Part shown: positions 7,139 through 14,843 of the stretch, in pieces | Layout: the number at the start of each line of letters is the position of its first letter | Numbering within the stretch: position 1 is the first letter of the stretch | From: CAZSPL01 sp964608735 | GTDB lineage: Bacteria; JAJVIF01; JAPKYR01; CAZSPL01 | Length of the DNA stretch: 21,935 nucleotides | Direction of reading: 5' to 3' | Assembly (NCBI GenBank): GCA_964608735.1 | Contig: CAZSPL010000038.1 | Span: 1 to 21,935, forward strand | Translations under genes and position numbers: made by a program | The notes under the pieces: model-generated | Database searches by the model: none | Seen by the model: the letters and a program-made list of their open reading frames with translations, nothing else | Told to the model about the DNA's origin: nothing

Positions 7139-7993
7139 TTACGCCCCTCTCATCTGCTCATCGGCAAAATAACTCGAACGAACGAACGGCCCCGATGCGG
7201 CGTTCGTGAATCCAAGCTTCATCGCTTCCTCGCGAAGCTCCTCGAACTCGCTCGGATGCACATACCTCTCGACAGGGATATTCTCCTTCGACGGACGCAG
7301 ATACTGCCCCACGGTAAGCAACTCGCATCCCGCCTTACGAAGGTCCGCGAATGCCGCGAGAACCTCTTCCTTCGTCTCCCCCACCCCGACCATCAGTCCC
7401 GACTTCGTCATAACCATCGGGTTCATCTGCTTTACGCGCTCAAGAAGCTCCAGCGAACGCTTGTAATCCGCTTGCGGACGCACCACCGGGTACAGCCTCG
7501 GCACCGTTTCTATGTTGTGGTTGATAACGTTGGGTCTTGAGTCCACGACTTTCCGCAACGCCATTTCATCCCCCTGGAAATCCGGGATGAGAACTTCCAC
7601 CTTACATGTCGAATTGCGCCTTTTGATTGCCTGCACGGTCATCGAGTAAAATCCTGCGCCGCCGTCGGGCATGTCGTCGCGCGTGACCGATGTCACCACC
7701 GCGTACGTCAGCCCCAGCTTCTTGACCGCGTCGGCGATTTTCATCGGCTCGGCCAGGTTCGGGCGCTCCGGCGTGCCGCTCTTGATCCCGCAAAAGCCGC
7801 AATTGCGAGAGCACACGTTGCCGAGGATCATGAATGTCGCGGTACCGCGCTTGAAGCATTCGCCGATGTTCGGGCATTTCGCCGACATGCACACCGTGTT
7901 CAGCCCGGAAAGTTTGGCGTGCATCTCGTCCATCACTTCCGCGGGCGGCATACGCACTTTCAGCCAGGGGGGTTTTGTTTCGTCAACCGGCAT
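7139..7993 (-). CDS. lipA: Lipoyl synthase LipA
   Basis: 284-aa radical SAM enzyme that inserts two sulfurs into protein-bound octanoyl groups to make lipoyl cofactor. Both iron-sulfur clusters are complete: the auxiliary cluster CMSAKCPNIGEC (C-x4-C-x5-C; Cys35, 40, 46) and the radical SAM cluster CSRNCGFC (C-x3-C-x2-C; Cys61, 65, 68). The conserved C-terminal RSSY (272-275), which holds the auxiliary cluster serine, is present. Length is normal. Its start overlaps the end of lipB by 11 nt, the usual lipB-lipA order. A REP-like hairpin begins right after the stop. Every catalytic feature is present, so it should be active. Confidence 0.98.
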   Translation of the reverse strand: MPVDETKPPWLKVRMPPAEVMDEMHAKLSGLNTVCMSAKCPNIGECFKRGTATFMILGNVCSRNCGFCGIKSGTPERPNLAEPMKIADAVKKLGLTYAVVTSVTRDDMPDGGAGFYSMTVQAIKRRNSTCKVEVLIPDFQGDEMALRKVVDSRPNVINHNIETVPRLYPVVRPQADYKRSLELLERVKQMNPMVMTKSGLMVGVGETKEEVLAAFADLRKAGCELLTVGQYLRPSKENIPVERYVHPSEFEELREEAMKLGFTNAASGPFVRSSYFADEQMRGA

Positions 7994-8696
7994 TGCAGTC
8001 CTCCAGAAATTCGTTGCGCGAAATCTCGCTCAACTCGAGGTTGAATACTTCCGCGAACGCCTCCCTGGTTAACGCAAGTATGGAATCCCAATCCTGCTCA
8101 CCGCCGCGAAGTTCCCGCAGCGATGTAACCCTGTATTCAGTTATACCACATGGAATGATGCCTTCGAAATAGCTCATGTCGGTGTTGATATTGAATGCCA
8201 GCCCGTGCTTGGTGACCCATTTGCGCACTCCGACGCCGATGGCGCATATTTTCGCGTCGCCGACCCACGTGCCCATGTAGCCGGGGTGACGTCCCGCCTC
8301 GATGCCGAAATTTGCCAGCACCCGGATGATAACCTCTTCGAGCGCGTGGCAGTATTGGCGTACGTTCAGTTCGAGAAATTCAAGGTCGAAGATGGGATAC
8401 GCCACAAGCTGCCCGGGACCGTGATATGTGAAATCCCCACCGCGATCGATTTGCCGAAGCGCGATACCGCGCCGTTCGAGCGCGCTTTCATCGAGAAGCA
8501 GATTTCTCGCGCCGGCGAGACGCCCGTGCGTATACACATGCGGATGTTCGAGAAACAGCAGCACCCCCGGGCGCTTGCGGTCCCGTATGATGCGTTCCCG
8601 GACGGCGTCCTGTAAATCGATGCATTCATCGTAGCCGATCATGCCGAGATCGATGAATTGCGAGGTGTACGGTTTTTTGTTCTCCCTGAATTCCAT
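7983..8696 (-). CDS. lipB: Octanoyltransferase LipB
   Basis: About 237 aa. Transfers octanoyl groups from acyl carrier protein to lipoyl domains, supplying the substrate of LipA encoded just downstream. Visible: RGGDFTYHGPGQLVAYPI (about 85-102), the substrate-binding motif; DAKICAIGV with the catalytic Lys (about 149) and VTKHGLAFNI; and IIPCGI with the catalytic Cys (about 183). I prefer the ATG at 8696 over the in-frame TTG at 8705, because a good promoter lies at 8715-8743 and would leave only a few leader bases before the TTG. The leader is very short either way (about 12 nt) and the ribosome binding site is poor. Confidence 0.97.
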   Translation of the reverse strand: MEFRENKKPYTSQFIDLGMIGYDECIDLQDAVRERIIRDRKRPGVLLFLEHPHVYTHGRLAGARNLLLDESALERRGIALRQIDRGGDFTYHGPGQLVAYPIFDLEFLELNVRQYCHALEEVIIRVLANFGIEAGRHPGYMGTWVGDAKICAIGVGVRKWVTKHGLAFNINTDMSYFEGIIPCGITEYRVTSLRELRGGEQDWDSILALTREAFAEVFNLELSEISRNEFLEDCNAG

Positions 8697-8714
8697 GATG
8701 CTCAATCCGGGTCA

Positions 8715-8743
8715 AATATACGATTGATTGCATCACGTGGCAA
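8715..8743 (-). promoter_or_regulatory. Sigma70-type promoter of lipB-lipA
   Basis: On the minus strand: -35 TTGCCA (8743-8738), an exact 17-bp spacer, and -10 TATATT (8720-8715). Transcription would start about 12 nt before the lipB ATG. The -35 box directly abuts the hairpin at 8744-8780, so termination of the upstream gene and initiation of lipB are packed together. Confidence 0.65.
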
Positions 8744-8780
8744 CCATATGACAAACCCGGCGGTGAGCCGGGTTATATGG
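8744..8780. terminator. Strong hairpin between YARHG gene and lipB
   Basis: CCATAT, a 4-nt bulge, AACCCGGC, a 5-nt loop, GCCGGGTT, then ATATGG: an 8-bp GC-rich stem extended by a further 6 bp. It lies about 30 nt past the stop of the minus-strand YARHG gene and just before the lipB promoter. Read on the minus strand, the inner stem ends in GGGTTTG, a weak U-run, so it probably terminates the YARHG transcript. Confidence 0.6.
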
Positions 8781-8809
8781 AAAAGGAGGTCTAACCGACA
8801 AACATCCCG

Positions 8810-9862
8810 CTATTTCAACTTCTCTTCGGCTTCAAGTATGGCCGCTACCATCGCCCTGTCTTCCGTCGTAAGCGATGCATCCCTGTAGTGAGGATCCGGC
8901 GAATACCATTCGAGCGAGCCGAAATATTTGCTCATTTCTCCACCGCCGAACGGGTAGCCGAGCCGCGCGAAGATGCTGTTACGCGCTATCCGCAGCATCT
9001 CGAGCCGGTCACGGTCGCTCGGCCCGGCGGCATAGTTTTTATATTTCTTGTCGGTGAGAACGCGAACCATTTCATGGACATCATCGAGACGATACATGTA
9101 ATCGGCGGTACGGTACAGCATCACCTTGAATACCCGCTTCCCTCCCGGCTCATCCATATGCCATGTAAACCGGTCGCCCTCGAATTTCCCGCCCGGCGGT
9201 TCAGCCGAAACGAGAAATTCGGGATACTCCCCATCCCATTCTATCTCGACGTTGAGAGCTCCATTATGCTCGATAGTCCCTGAACCAAGCTCCACGGGAA
9301 TTTCAAACACTTCCGCCGACGAATACGGATTCGTTCCCGCGCGGGTTATTTTCGAGATGTCAGTCCCATTCCCGGCGGCTTCCGCAATCGGCATTACCGT
9401 CGGCTTGAGAAAATACCGCACCTGTATATTCTTGACTTCACCTTCCTCAAACTCGCTTCGCCAGCCCGAATCGATTGTGGAGAGGCCGACATCGGTGATG
9501 CCGTCGCGATTCGCGGATGAGAAATCGACAGGTACGCCGTTCTCGAGGAATTCACATACGCCGCCTTCCGTGTTCCCCGGCGGAGCCCACTCGGGCAGGT
9601 CGAATCGCGCGCTGCATGCGGGACCCGCGTTGCGGAACACATAGTTCGTCGTGATATCGTAAATATGCGACCCAGTCCCCTCGTGGGTTATCCCACGGGC
9701 GCGGACATCCATTGAGATAAGCTCGACCTTGTATTCCACATCCACGCGGCTCTCGGCAACCGTCGGCGTACTGACCGGCTTGTTAACCAGCACGAAAAAG
9801 AATACCGAGGCGATGATGAAGAGAATTACCCAGCCGGGCTTGAATCGTGACTTCTTACGCAT
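8810..9862 (-). CDS. Membrane-anchored YARHG-domain protein
   Basis: 350 aa. A basic N-terminus and helix at about residues 11-27 (WVILFIIASVFFFVLV) form a signal anchor. Residues about 40-270 are a beta-rich extracytoplasmic domain that I do not recognise by name. Residues about 289-348 form a YARHG domain (ARNSIFARLGYPF, then YFGSLEWYSPDP, then LTTEDRAMVAAILEAE), a probably extracellular domain named for its Tyr-Ala-Arg-His-Gly motif. Here that motif reads Phe-Ala-Arg-Leu-Gly. The ATG at 9862 is preceded by AGAGAGGG. Two tandem GGCGTAAGAAATTT repeats lie upstream. Transcribed alone, judging by the hairpin after it. Function unknown; cell-envelope location is inferred. Confidence 0.8.
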   Translation of the reverse strand: MRKKSRFKPGWVILFIIASVFFFVLVNKPVSTPTVAESRVDVEYKVELISMDVRARGITHEGTGSHIYDITTNYVFRNAGPACSARFDLPEWAPPGNTEGGVCEFLENGVPVDFSSANRDGITDVGLSTIDSGWRSEFEEGEVKNIQVRYFLKPTVMPIAEAAGNGTDISKITRAGTNPYSSAEVFEIPVELGSGTIEHNGALNVEIEWDGEYPEFLVSAEPPGGKFEGDRFTWHMDEPGGKRVFKVMLYRTADYMYRLDDVHEMVRVLTDKKYKNYAAGPSDRDRLEMLRIARNSIFARLGYPFGGGEMSKYFGSLEWYSPDPHYRDASLTTEDRAMVAAILEAEEKLK

Positions 9863-9912
9863 TTCGCCCTCTCTTATATAAACTCAATTCGGTTTAATAC
9901 TATCCAATTCAA

Positions 9913-9948
9913 GGCGTAAGAAATTTCGCTCCGTGGCGTAAGAAATTT
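9913..9948. repeat. Tandem GGCGTAAGAAATTT direct repeat
   Basis: The 14-mer GGCGTAAGAAATTT occurs at 9913-9926 and 9935-9948 with a 22-bp period, about two helix turns. It lies 51-86 nt upstream of the YARHG gene start. Same-face spacing upstream of a gene suggests regulator binding sites, but no factor can be named. Confidence 0.55.
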
Positions 9949-10066
9949 TTCGTCTTCATTGCCGGCCCATTCGTGTCCTGCGCGGGGAATCATGCGCATA
10001 TAGTACATTACGGCATTTAATGTCATTTATTTAGCGTTAATGGAGTGCCTTGAACAACCAAACCCG

Positions 10067-10178
10067 GGTGCCACGCCCACGCGAGTTCTGGTGCCACGGG
10101 TACGCGAGCTTGTGGGTCGAAGTTCTTACGGAGACCCATCTGCGAGCTTACCCGTGTCTTCCTTCGAGCCCGTGTCTT
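10067..10178. repeat. Nested REP-like inverted repeat, copy B
   Basis: The inner element runs from GGTGCCACGGGTACGCGAG (starting at 10090) to GCGAGCTTACCCGTGTCTT (ending at 10160), with a further internal TGGGTC/GACCCA pairing. It is flanked by a second, diverged left arm (10067-10085, GGTGCCACG...ACGCGAG) and a second right arm (10166-10178, GAGCCCGTGTCTT). It matches copy D at 16111-16152, which has a much shorter centre. Confidence 0.7.
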
Positions 10179-10251
10179 TGTCCCCTCCCTAACGGTCGGG
10201 GCTCGGGCTTTATCTTCTATTGCATAAGCAGAAAAAAGGAAATAAATCCGT

Positions 10252-10315
10252 GTGGCACGGACAAGCGTCAACCATTCACCATGAGCCCGCCAACCCCTCT
10301 GAGCTTGCCCGTGTC
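10252..10315. repeat. REP-like inverted repeat, copy C (3' of acetyltransferase)
   Basis: Left arm GTGGCACGGACAAGC (10252-10266) and right arm GCTTGCCCGTGTC (10303-10315), with one mismatch from copies A and E. The left flank AAATAAAT is identical to that of copy A. The right arm ends 27 nt before the stop codon of the minus-strand acetyltransferase gene. Confidence 0.75.
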
Positions 10316-10342
10316 TTACTCCCTCACCCCCAACATTAGCTA

Positions 10343-11089
10343 CTATATGTCTTCCTTCTCCCCTTTCTTCAATCCGAAATAATCCGCTTTACCGTCTTCC
10401 ACAAGTCCCACGAATTTCGAAAAACTCAGCGACGCATCGTTCCCCACCAGCACATATGCGAACGGCGTCTCCCCTGCTTCGAGCAGCTTTGCGATATGCG
10501 CGACCCCTACCGAATGCGCGTAGCCCTTGCGACGTCCGCGCGGCATCGTATATAAAAATCCCATGCTGCCGTCGTCGTGCGTAAGCGCCCACGAAACGAG
10601 CCCTTCCTCATCGTCGCATCCGACATGGATTCCGTTGCTGATCCGTTCCTGGATATAATCCAGCGCTTTCCCCTGCCCGAGTTCCCAGTGTTCGTTCACC
10701 AACGGCGCATCGTCGGAAGTAAGCGGCCTTACCGCGTGTTTGATTTCGATATCGATTTCCTTTTGAGGCCACCAGATGAGATGACATGGATTTTTCCAGG
10801 CAGGCTCGACCGCCTTATAAATCCTCTCGGCCCATTCAGTCCTCACGCCTGTGAACATCATTTCCTTCTTCGGGATTTGAGGGATGAATGCATCGACGGC
10901 TCCCGCGTCGAGCGCGAACAGGAACCCGGCCCATCCGAAATCCGCGAAAAGGTAGTGCGGGTCGTCCCGGTTGTCGCAGAGCAGCTCCACTTCGGGATGA
11001 TGCTTCAGCCTGTACTGAAACGCCAGCGTCCCGACCGGGTCGTTATCGATGAATCTCCCCACCAGCGATCTGTCCGTAAGCTTCTCCAC
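10343..11089 (-). CDS. GNAT-family N-acetyltransferase (FR47-like)
   Basis: 248 aa. The C-terminal half is a GCN5-related acyltransferase fold: the segment SMGFLYTMPRGRRKGYAHSV (about 175-194) gives the beta-4 strand followed by the acetyl-CoA pyrophosphate loop (RGRRKGYA), and AYVLVGNDASLSFSKFVGL (211-229) is the usual final part. The N-terminal 110 residues are a separate domain, and the layout resembles glycine-N-acyltransferase/FR47-like proteins. The acceptor is unknown. The ATG at 11089 has AGGAGAGG about 6 nt upstream. A REP-like hairpin lies just past the stop. Expressed alone as far as can be seen. Confidence 0.85.
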   Translation of the reverse strand: MEKLTDRSLVGRFIDNDPVGTLAFQYRLKHHPEVELLCDNRDDPHYLFADFGWAGFLFALDAGAVDAFIPQIPKKEMMFTGVRTEWAERIYKAVEPAWKNPCHLIWWPQKEIDIEIKHAVRPLTSDDAPLVNEHWELGQGKALDYIQERISNGIHVGCDDEEGLVSWALTHDDGSMGFLYTMPRGRRKGYAHSVGVAHIAKLLEAGETPFAYVLVGNDASLSFSKFVGLVEDGKADYFGLKKGEKEDI

Positions 11090-11142
11090 GTTGAACCTCT
11101 CCTGGTGCCGCCTTCCGAATTATAACCACAAGCGTGAAATAA

Positions 11143-11175
11143 GCATAGCCCACGGAACGTTTCCATGGGCTATGC
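11143..11175 (-). terminator. Rho-independent terminator of the 791-aa lipoprotein gene
   Basis: A 10-bp perfect stem, GCATAGCCCA with TGGGCTATGC, continues after one mismatch with GGAA/TTCC around a 3-nt loop. On the minus strand it comes 25 nt past the stop of the lipoprotein gene and is followed by TTATTTC, a short U-rich tract. It is also upstream of the acetyltransferase start (11089), so it insulates the two genes. Confidence 0.8.
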
Positions 11176-11200
11176 ATCACTATCTCGAATATCGCTTAAA

Positions 11201-13576
11201 TCAATTCTCTACAAGCTCGGCATTCCGGAAGTGAAGATCGTAGTCGGTGGCATCCTTGTGCGAAAACACGAAATGCAGCTTGCCGTCGGTACCCTCGATC
11301 ATATCCGGCATGCGGTCGGAACTCCCTCCCTCGTAGCCGAAGAGTATCGGTTCGTTCCATGTCTGGCCGTAATCGAACGACGAGATGAACCATGTCGATT
11401 CGTACTCTTCGAACGCGATGGCCACAACCTGCGCGCCGATCACTTCATATGCCACCACCGGCGTGTCGGTGAGGTACTCGGATGTCGAATAGAGAACCTG
11501 TATCGTGCTCCAGCTTGCGGCATAGTCGGTTGAATACGTATAACAGATCTCATCCTCGTCGGTCGTGTCGTTATGACGTAAAAACGCGAGGTGCACGCGG
11601 TCGTTGGCATCGACGTCGATACCCGGGTCGCGCACATCGCTGTAGCCCGCGCCGTCGAAAACATCCGTATGCTGCCATTCAAGCCCCGTGGAACCGTCGG
11701 TCGAACGCGCGACCTTGATGAATGCCGCGCCACCGCCGCCCCAGTAGGCGATATAAAGCGCACCGGTTGAATCATCGCATGCCGAGCGCGTATCCGAGAT
11801 CCGCGCCGGGGCATCCGCAACTTGGTAAATATCGAGCGGCCACCACATGGACGGCCATGGGACGTTCTCGGGGTCCGGCCAGCCGGTCCAGTCATTGTAG
11901 AATGTGTATGTCTGGTTGCAGACCTGCTGGAAAATGCCGCTGTTCGAGCCGTCCTTCCTGTCGCCGAACGTGTGAAGGTGGCCGTCATCCGGGCAGACAA
12001 CCTCGCCGCAATCCTCATATGGAAGCATGGTGAAGCCCCATGTATATCCCATGTCCCAGTTTGTCGAAGCGCCCGCCCAGTAATGCGGAAGGCTCGGGGT
12101 GCCGCCCGGCCTCGAGAGCGGATGTATGCCGAACGAATTGCCGTTGTCGCCGGGAGTTATCTTTGCATGGTCGAGACAACCGTCGTTGCCATGCCCCCAG
12201 TACTGGCTGAAGTCCGTCCAGTTAACTCCGCCGTCATCTGAACGAATCCCCTGCGCCTGGCCGTGCGGATGATACGCCTGGCCCGGCACGGAATCGGCTG
12301 TCCAGTATACTCGGAGCTGGTCATCCGTTTCCCATGTTATCGCGGGAGAAAGGTCGTCATGCAGGTATAAATCATATATCAGCCCGCCGGAGTCGAGTTC
12401 CCAGTGATACTGAACCGGTGTCTCGCCGCCTACCTCGGCCGTATAACCGAAGTACGCCGCTGTATTGACTCCGGTGAGGTAACCGTCGAAATCGGCCTGC
12501 TCGCTGATGGCGCTTACAAGCAATCCTATCTCCCCCGCCGCGGGGGTCGCGCCGGTTATATCGACCTGGTATGTCGAATATCCCTCGCCGCCGCCGATGA
12601 CGGTCGTCGATTCCGTCATCGCGAAATTGCCCGGCGATTCGACGCGTATCGTATTCATATCGGCGTTCTGCCAGTCGTAAACATCGACCGCGAGGCTCAG
12701 CGCGCCGCCCGATGTTTCACCGTCGTTATAAAGCGTATTCTCGATTTCCGAGACGTTGACGCGATAAGGTTCCACGCGGTTTGCCTCGGGACCGAAATCA
12801 TCGGGCGCGGTATACGGCGGGTCGCCCGACGGGAAAATCCAGTTGGCATCGACCGCATAGTTGAATACCAACCCGTCGTTCCCCATCTGGATTGTATAGT
12901 GCCTGACGTTCTTCTGTCCCGCCGAGAACATCCCCCTGCCCTCGATGCCGATATCCGTAAGCGGGTCGTCGGGGTCATCGAGGTCGTCGCAGAAATACTT
13001 ATAGCCGTTCAGCGTGGCGGAGAAATTACCCATCGAATCGGGCGTACCGAGAAGCCCGTCGTTATACCCGAATATGGTCCCGGTTGTAGTGGGAAATTCG
13101 GCTGGATTCCACCAGCGCGAATAGCCGTCCGGGTTCAGCAGCCGTGTGTCGTCCTCACCGGCCATCACGATGCCGGGGTCGGAATATCCGCTGACCGACC
13201 CGTTGGATATGAATATCCCGCAAACGTCGAAGCCCGTGAATTCGGTAAGCCCGAGGAACGGATGTCTCAGGCCGATGCCGACTTCGATGATATCGCCGTT
13301 GAACTCAAGCGATTCGAGGCTGAGATAGAGCAGCGGCGGCGGTTCGAGAAACGGAAGCGCGTTGAGATGAAATTCCGCGGTCCGTACCGGGGTCACCTCG
13401 ACGCTCTGTGCGTCCGCATCTATCCTGCCTTCCCACAAGCCCCAGCAATAGTGGCTCGATGGCTGCCTCTCGGCCGAGGGCACATTGATATCGGGGCTCT
13501 CCGGGCTGTTCGCGCCGGATGAGCATCCCGCAAGGGCGAAACATATTATCAGAGCAAATAATATAAGTGTGCGCAT
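11201..13576 (-). CDS. Secreted lipoprotein with Asp-box (BNR-like) beta-propeller region
   Basis: 791 aa. The signal peptide ends in a lipobox LAGC, with lipidated Cys18. Residues about 45-380 form a domain also found in the partial lipoprotein at the right edge, sharing RWWNP-EF, LNGYK-F, RGMF-AG, RHYTI, FNYAVDA-W, EPY and DWQ-AD. Residues about 395-790 contain Asp-box motifs S-x-D-x-G-x-x-W at 446-453 (SDDGGVNW), 733-740 (SFDYGQTW) and, degenerate, 682-689 and 625-634, spaced as in sialidase-like beta-propellers. The catalytic Arg triad of sialidases could not be confirmed, so a binding or structural propeller is equally likely. The ATG has CCGGAGG 8 nt upstream. A strong terminator follows. 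Surface-exposed location is inferred. Confidence 0.85.
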   Translation of the reverse strand: MRTLILFALIICFALAGCSSGANSPESPDINVPSAERQPSSHYCWGLWEGRIDADAQSVEVTPVRTAEFHLNALPFLEPPPLLYLSLESLEFNGDIIEVGIGLRHPFLGLTEFTGFDVCGIFISNGSVSGYSDPGIVMAGEDDTRLLNPDGYSRWWNPAEFPTTTGTIFGYNDGLLGTPDSMGNFSATLNGYKYFCDDLDDPDDPLTDIGIEGRGMFSAGQKNVRHYTIQMGNDGLVFNYAVDANWIFPSGDPPYTAPDDFGPEANRVEPYRVNVSEIENTLYNDGETSGGALSLAVDVYDWQNADMNTIRVESPGNFAMTESTTVIGGGEGYSTYQVDITGATPAAGEIGLLVSAISEQADFDGYLTGVNTAAYFGYTAEVGGETPVQYHWELDSGGLIYDLYLHDDLSPAITWETDDQLRVYWTADSVPGQAYHPHGQAQGIRSDDGGVNWTDFSQYWGHGNDGCLDHAKITPGDNGNSFGIHPLSRPGGTPSLPHYWAGASTNWDMGYTWGFTMLPYEDCGEVVCPDDGHLHTFGDRKDGSNSGIFQQVCNQTYTFYNDWTGWPDPENVPWPSMWWPLDIYQVADAPARISDTRSACDDSTGALYIAYWGGGGAAFIKVARSTDGSTGLEWQHTDVFDGAGYSDVRDPGIDVDANDRVHLAFLRHNDTTDEDEICYTYSTDYAASWSTIQVLYSTSEYLTDTPVVAYEVIGAQVVAIAFEEYESTWFISSFDYGQTWNEPILFGYEGGSSDRMPDMIEGTDGKLHFVFSHKDATDYDLHFRNAELVEN

Positions 13577-13697
13577 TCAACACACCTCCGGTTGTTGATG
13601 TCATTTACTTAGATTCTGCTTGGGGGTGTATTCATAGGTTGATGAAAAGTCTTTCACCCGCAAGCCGCCGGATATTAATAAATGAACGCCGGGATGC

Positions 13698-13706
13698 TGG
13701 TATACT
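13698..13706 (+). promoter_or_regulatory. Extended -10 promoter of corA
   Basis: TGGTATACT is an extended -10 element (TG-N-TATACT). The -35 region lacks a good match, as is common for extended -10 promoters. It would give a leader of about 40 nt before the corA ATG. Confidence 0.45.
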
Positions 13707-13751
13707 TGCCCGGTATGCCGTCGACGTAATCGGATGCGAGGAGACTTTTTC

Positions 13752-14834
13752 ATGAATGTTACCGGTCATTGGCGGAAGGGCCATCCCAAATCGGTATTGA
13801 AGCCGGGAACCCCGCCGGGGGAACTAATTCAGCCTCCCGAATCACACGCGCCCGTTGTCGCCGTGATGGGGATCAATCAGGATGAACTCTTTGAGCGGGA
13901 AATCGAGGATTTCAGCGAGCTGAAAAACATCATCGGGAAATATCCCGCGACCTGGGTGCACGTCTCGGGCCTCGGCGATACCGCGAAACTCCGTGAGCTC
14001 GCGCAATTGTTTGAATTGCATCCCCTGGCGATGGAAGACGTCACCGTCAGGAATCAGCAGACGAAGATCGACGAATATGCGAATCACCTCTTCATCGTGA
14101 TGCGCATGCCGGTACACAACGAAGAATCCGCCACGCAACAGCTCAATATTTTCCTCGGGCCGAACTACGTCATTACATTCCAGGAGAAATTCATCGGCTA
14201 CCTCGACCCCATCCGCCAGCGGATTCGCGAGAAGCCGCGCCGGCGATTCGTCAAAGCCGATTACCTCACATATTCGATCATCGATACGATCATCGACGGC
14301 TACCTGCCCATCCTCGAGGAATTCGGCGAAATCCTCACCAATTACGAGAAGGAAATCATCACCGAACCCGACAGGCATACGCTCCAGGAGATATATTCGA
14401 TCAAACGGGAACTACAGGAGCTTCGCCGCGCGGTATGGCCCCAGCGCGACACCGTAACCGTGATGCTTCGCGAACAGACGCGGTTCATTACCGATGAAAC
14501 GCGCATCTACCTGCGCGACTGCTACGACCACGCCGTCCACCTCATGGAGCTGTGCGAGTCATACCGCGAATTCTCATCCGACCTCGTCAACCTCTACATG
14601 ACGCGCATCAGCAACGACATGAATGCCATCATGAAGGTGCTGACAATCATCGCTACCATATTCATTCCCCTCGGATTCATCGCCGGTGTTTACGGGATGA
14701 ACTTCAACACGCAGAAATCCCCGTGGAACATGCCCGAATTGAACTGGTATTGCGGCTACCCGTTCTCCATCTTATTGATGACCCTCACCGCGATCGGGCT
14801 TCTCATCTATTTCAAATGGCGAAAATGGCTATGA
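13752..14834 (+). CDS. corA: CorA-type magnesium/cobalt transporter
   Basis: 360 aa. Divalent cation channel of the inner membrane, normally a pentamer. A long soluble N-terminal domain (including HPLAMEDV, typical of the family, and a charged helical stalk) is followed by two C-terminal helices. The first (about 296-316) ends in the selectivity signature YGMNF (314-318). The second is at about 336-355, and the protein ends in the basic FKWRKWL. I chose the ATG at 13752 over the upstream in-frame ATG at 13734 because AGGAG (13739-13743) is 8 nt from it and lies inside the longer reading. Convergent with the MscS gene, only 9 nt between stops. Confidence 0.96.
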   Translation: MNVTGHWRKGHPKSVLKPGTPPGELIQPPESHAPVVAVMGINQDELFEREIEDFSELKNIIGKYPATWVHVSGLGDTAKLRELAQLFELHPLAMEDVTVRNQQTKIDEYANHLFIVMRMPVHNEESATQQLNIFLGPNYVITFQEKFIGYLDPIRQRIREKPRRRFVKADYLTYSIIDTIIDGYLPILEEFGEILTNYEKEIITEPDRHTLQEIYSIKRELQELRRAVWPQRDTVTVMLREQTRFITDETRIYLRDCYDHAVHLMELCESYREFSSDLVNLYMTRISNDMNAIMKVLTIIATIFIPLGFIAGVYGMNFNTQKSPWNMPELNWYCGYPFSILLMTLTAIGLLIYFKWRKWL

Positions 14835-14843
14835 CGCGCCGCG

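Larger units (their letters stand above)
9863..10342. other. 480-bp intergenic region holding repeats, no gene
   Basis: Lies between two minus-strand genes. From left to right it contains the AT-rich upstream region of the YARHG gene, two direct copies of GGCGTAAGAAATTT (9913-9926, 9935-9948), a nested REP-like element (about 10067-10178), a GC-rich imperfect inverted repeat near 10166-10210, and a further REP-like copy (10252-10315) next to the acetyltransferase stop. The short reading frames here are overlaid on the repeats and show no family resemblance. Confidence 0.7.

Noticed and set aside
9863..10342. CRISPR array or tRNA gene in the repeat-rich spacer
   Set aside because: The repeats are few, imperfect, palindromic and unevenly spaced, and no cloverleaf or cas gene is present.
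12404..13522. 372-codon plus-strand open frame opposite the 791-aa lipoprotein
   Set aside because: The minus strand has a ribosome binding site, signal peptide, lipobox and Asp boxes. The plus frame is a compositional shadow.
14835..14843. Shared terminator between the convergent corA and mscS genes
   Set aside because: Only 9 nt separate the stops and no stem-loop fits there. Any terminator would have to lie inside the opposing gene.
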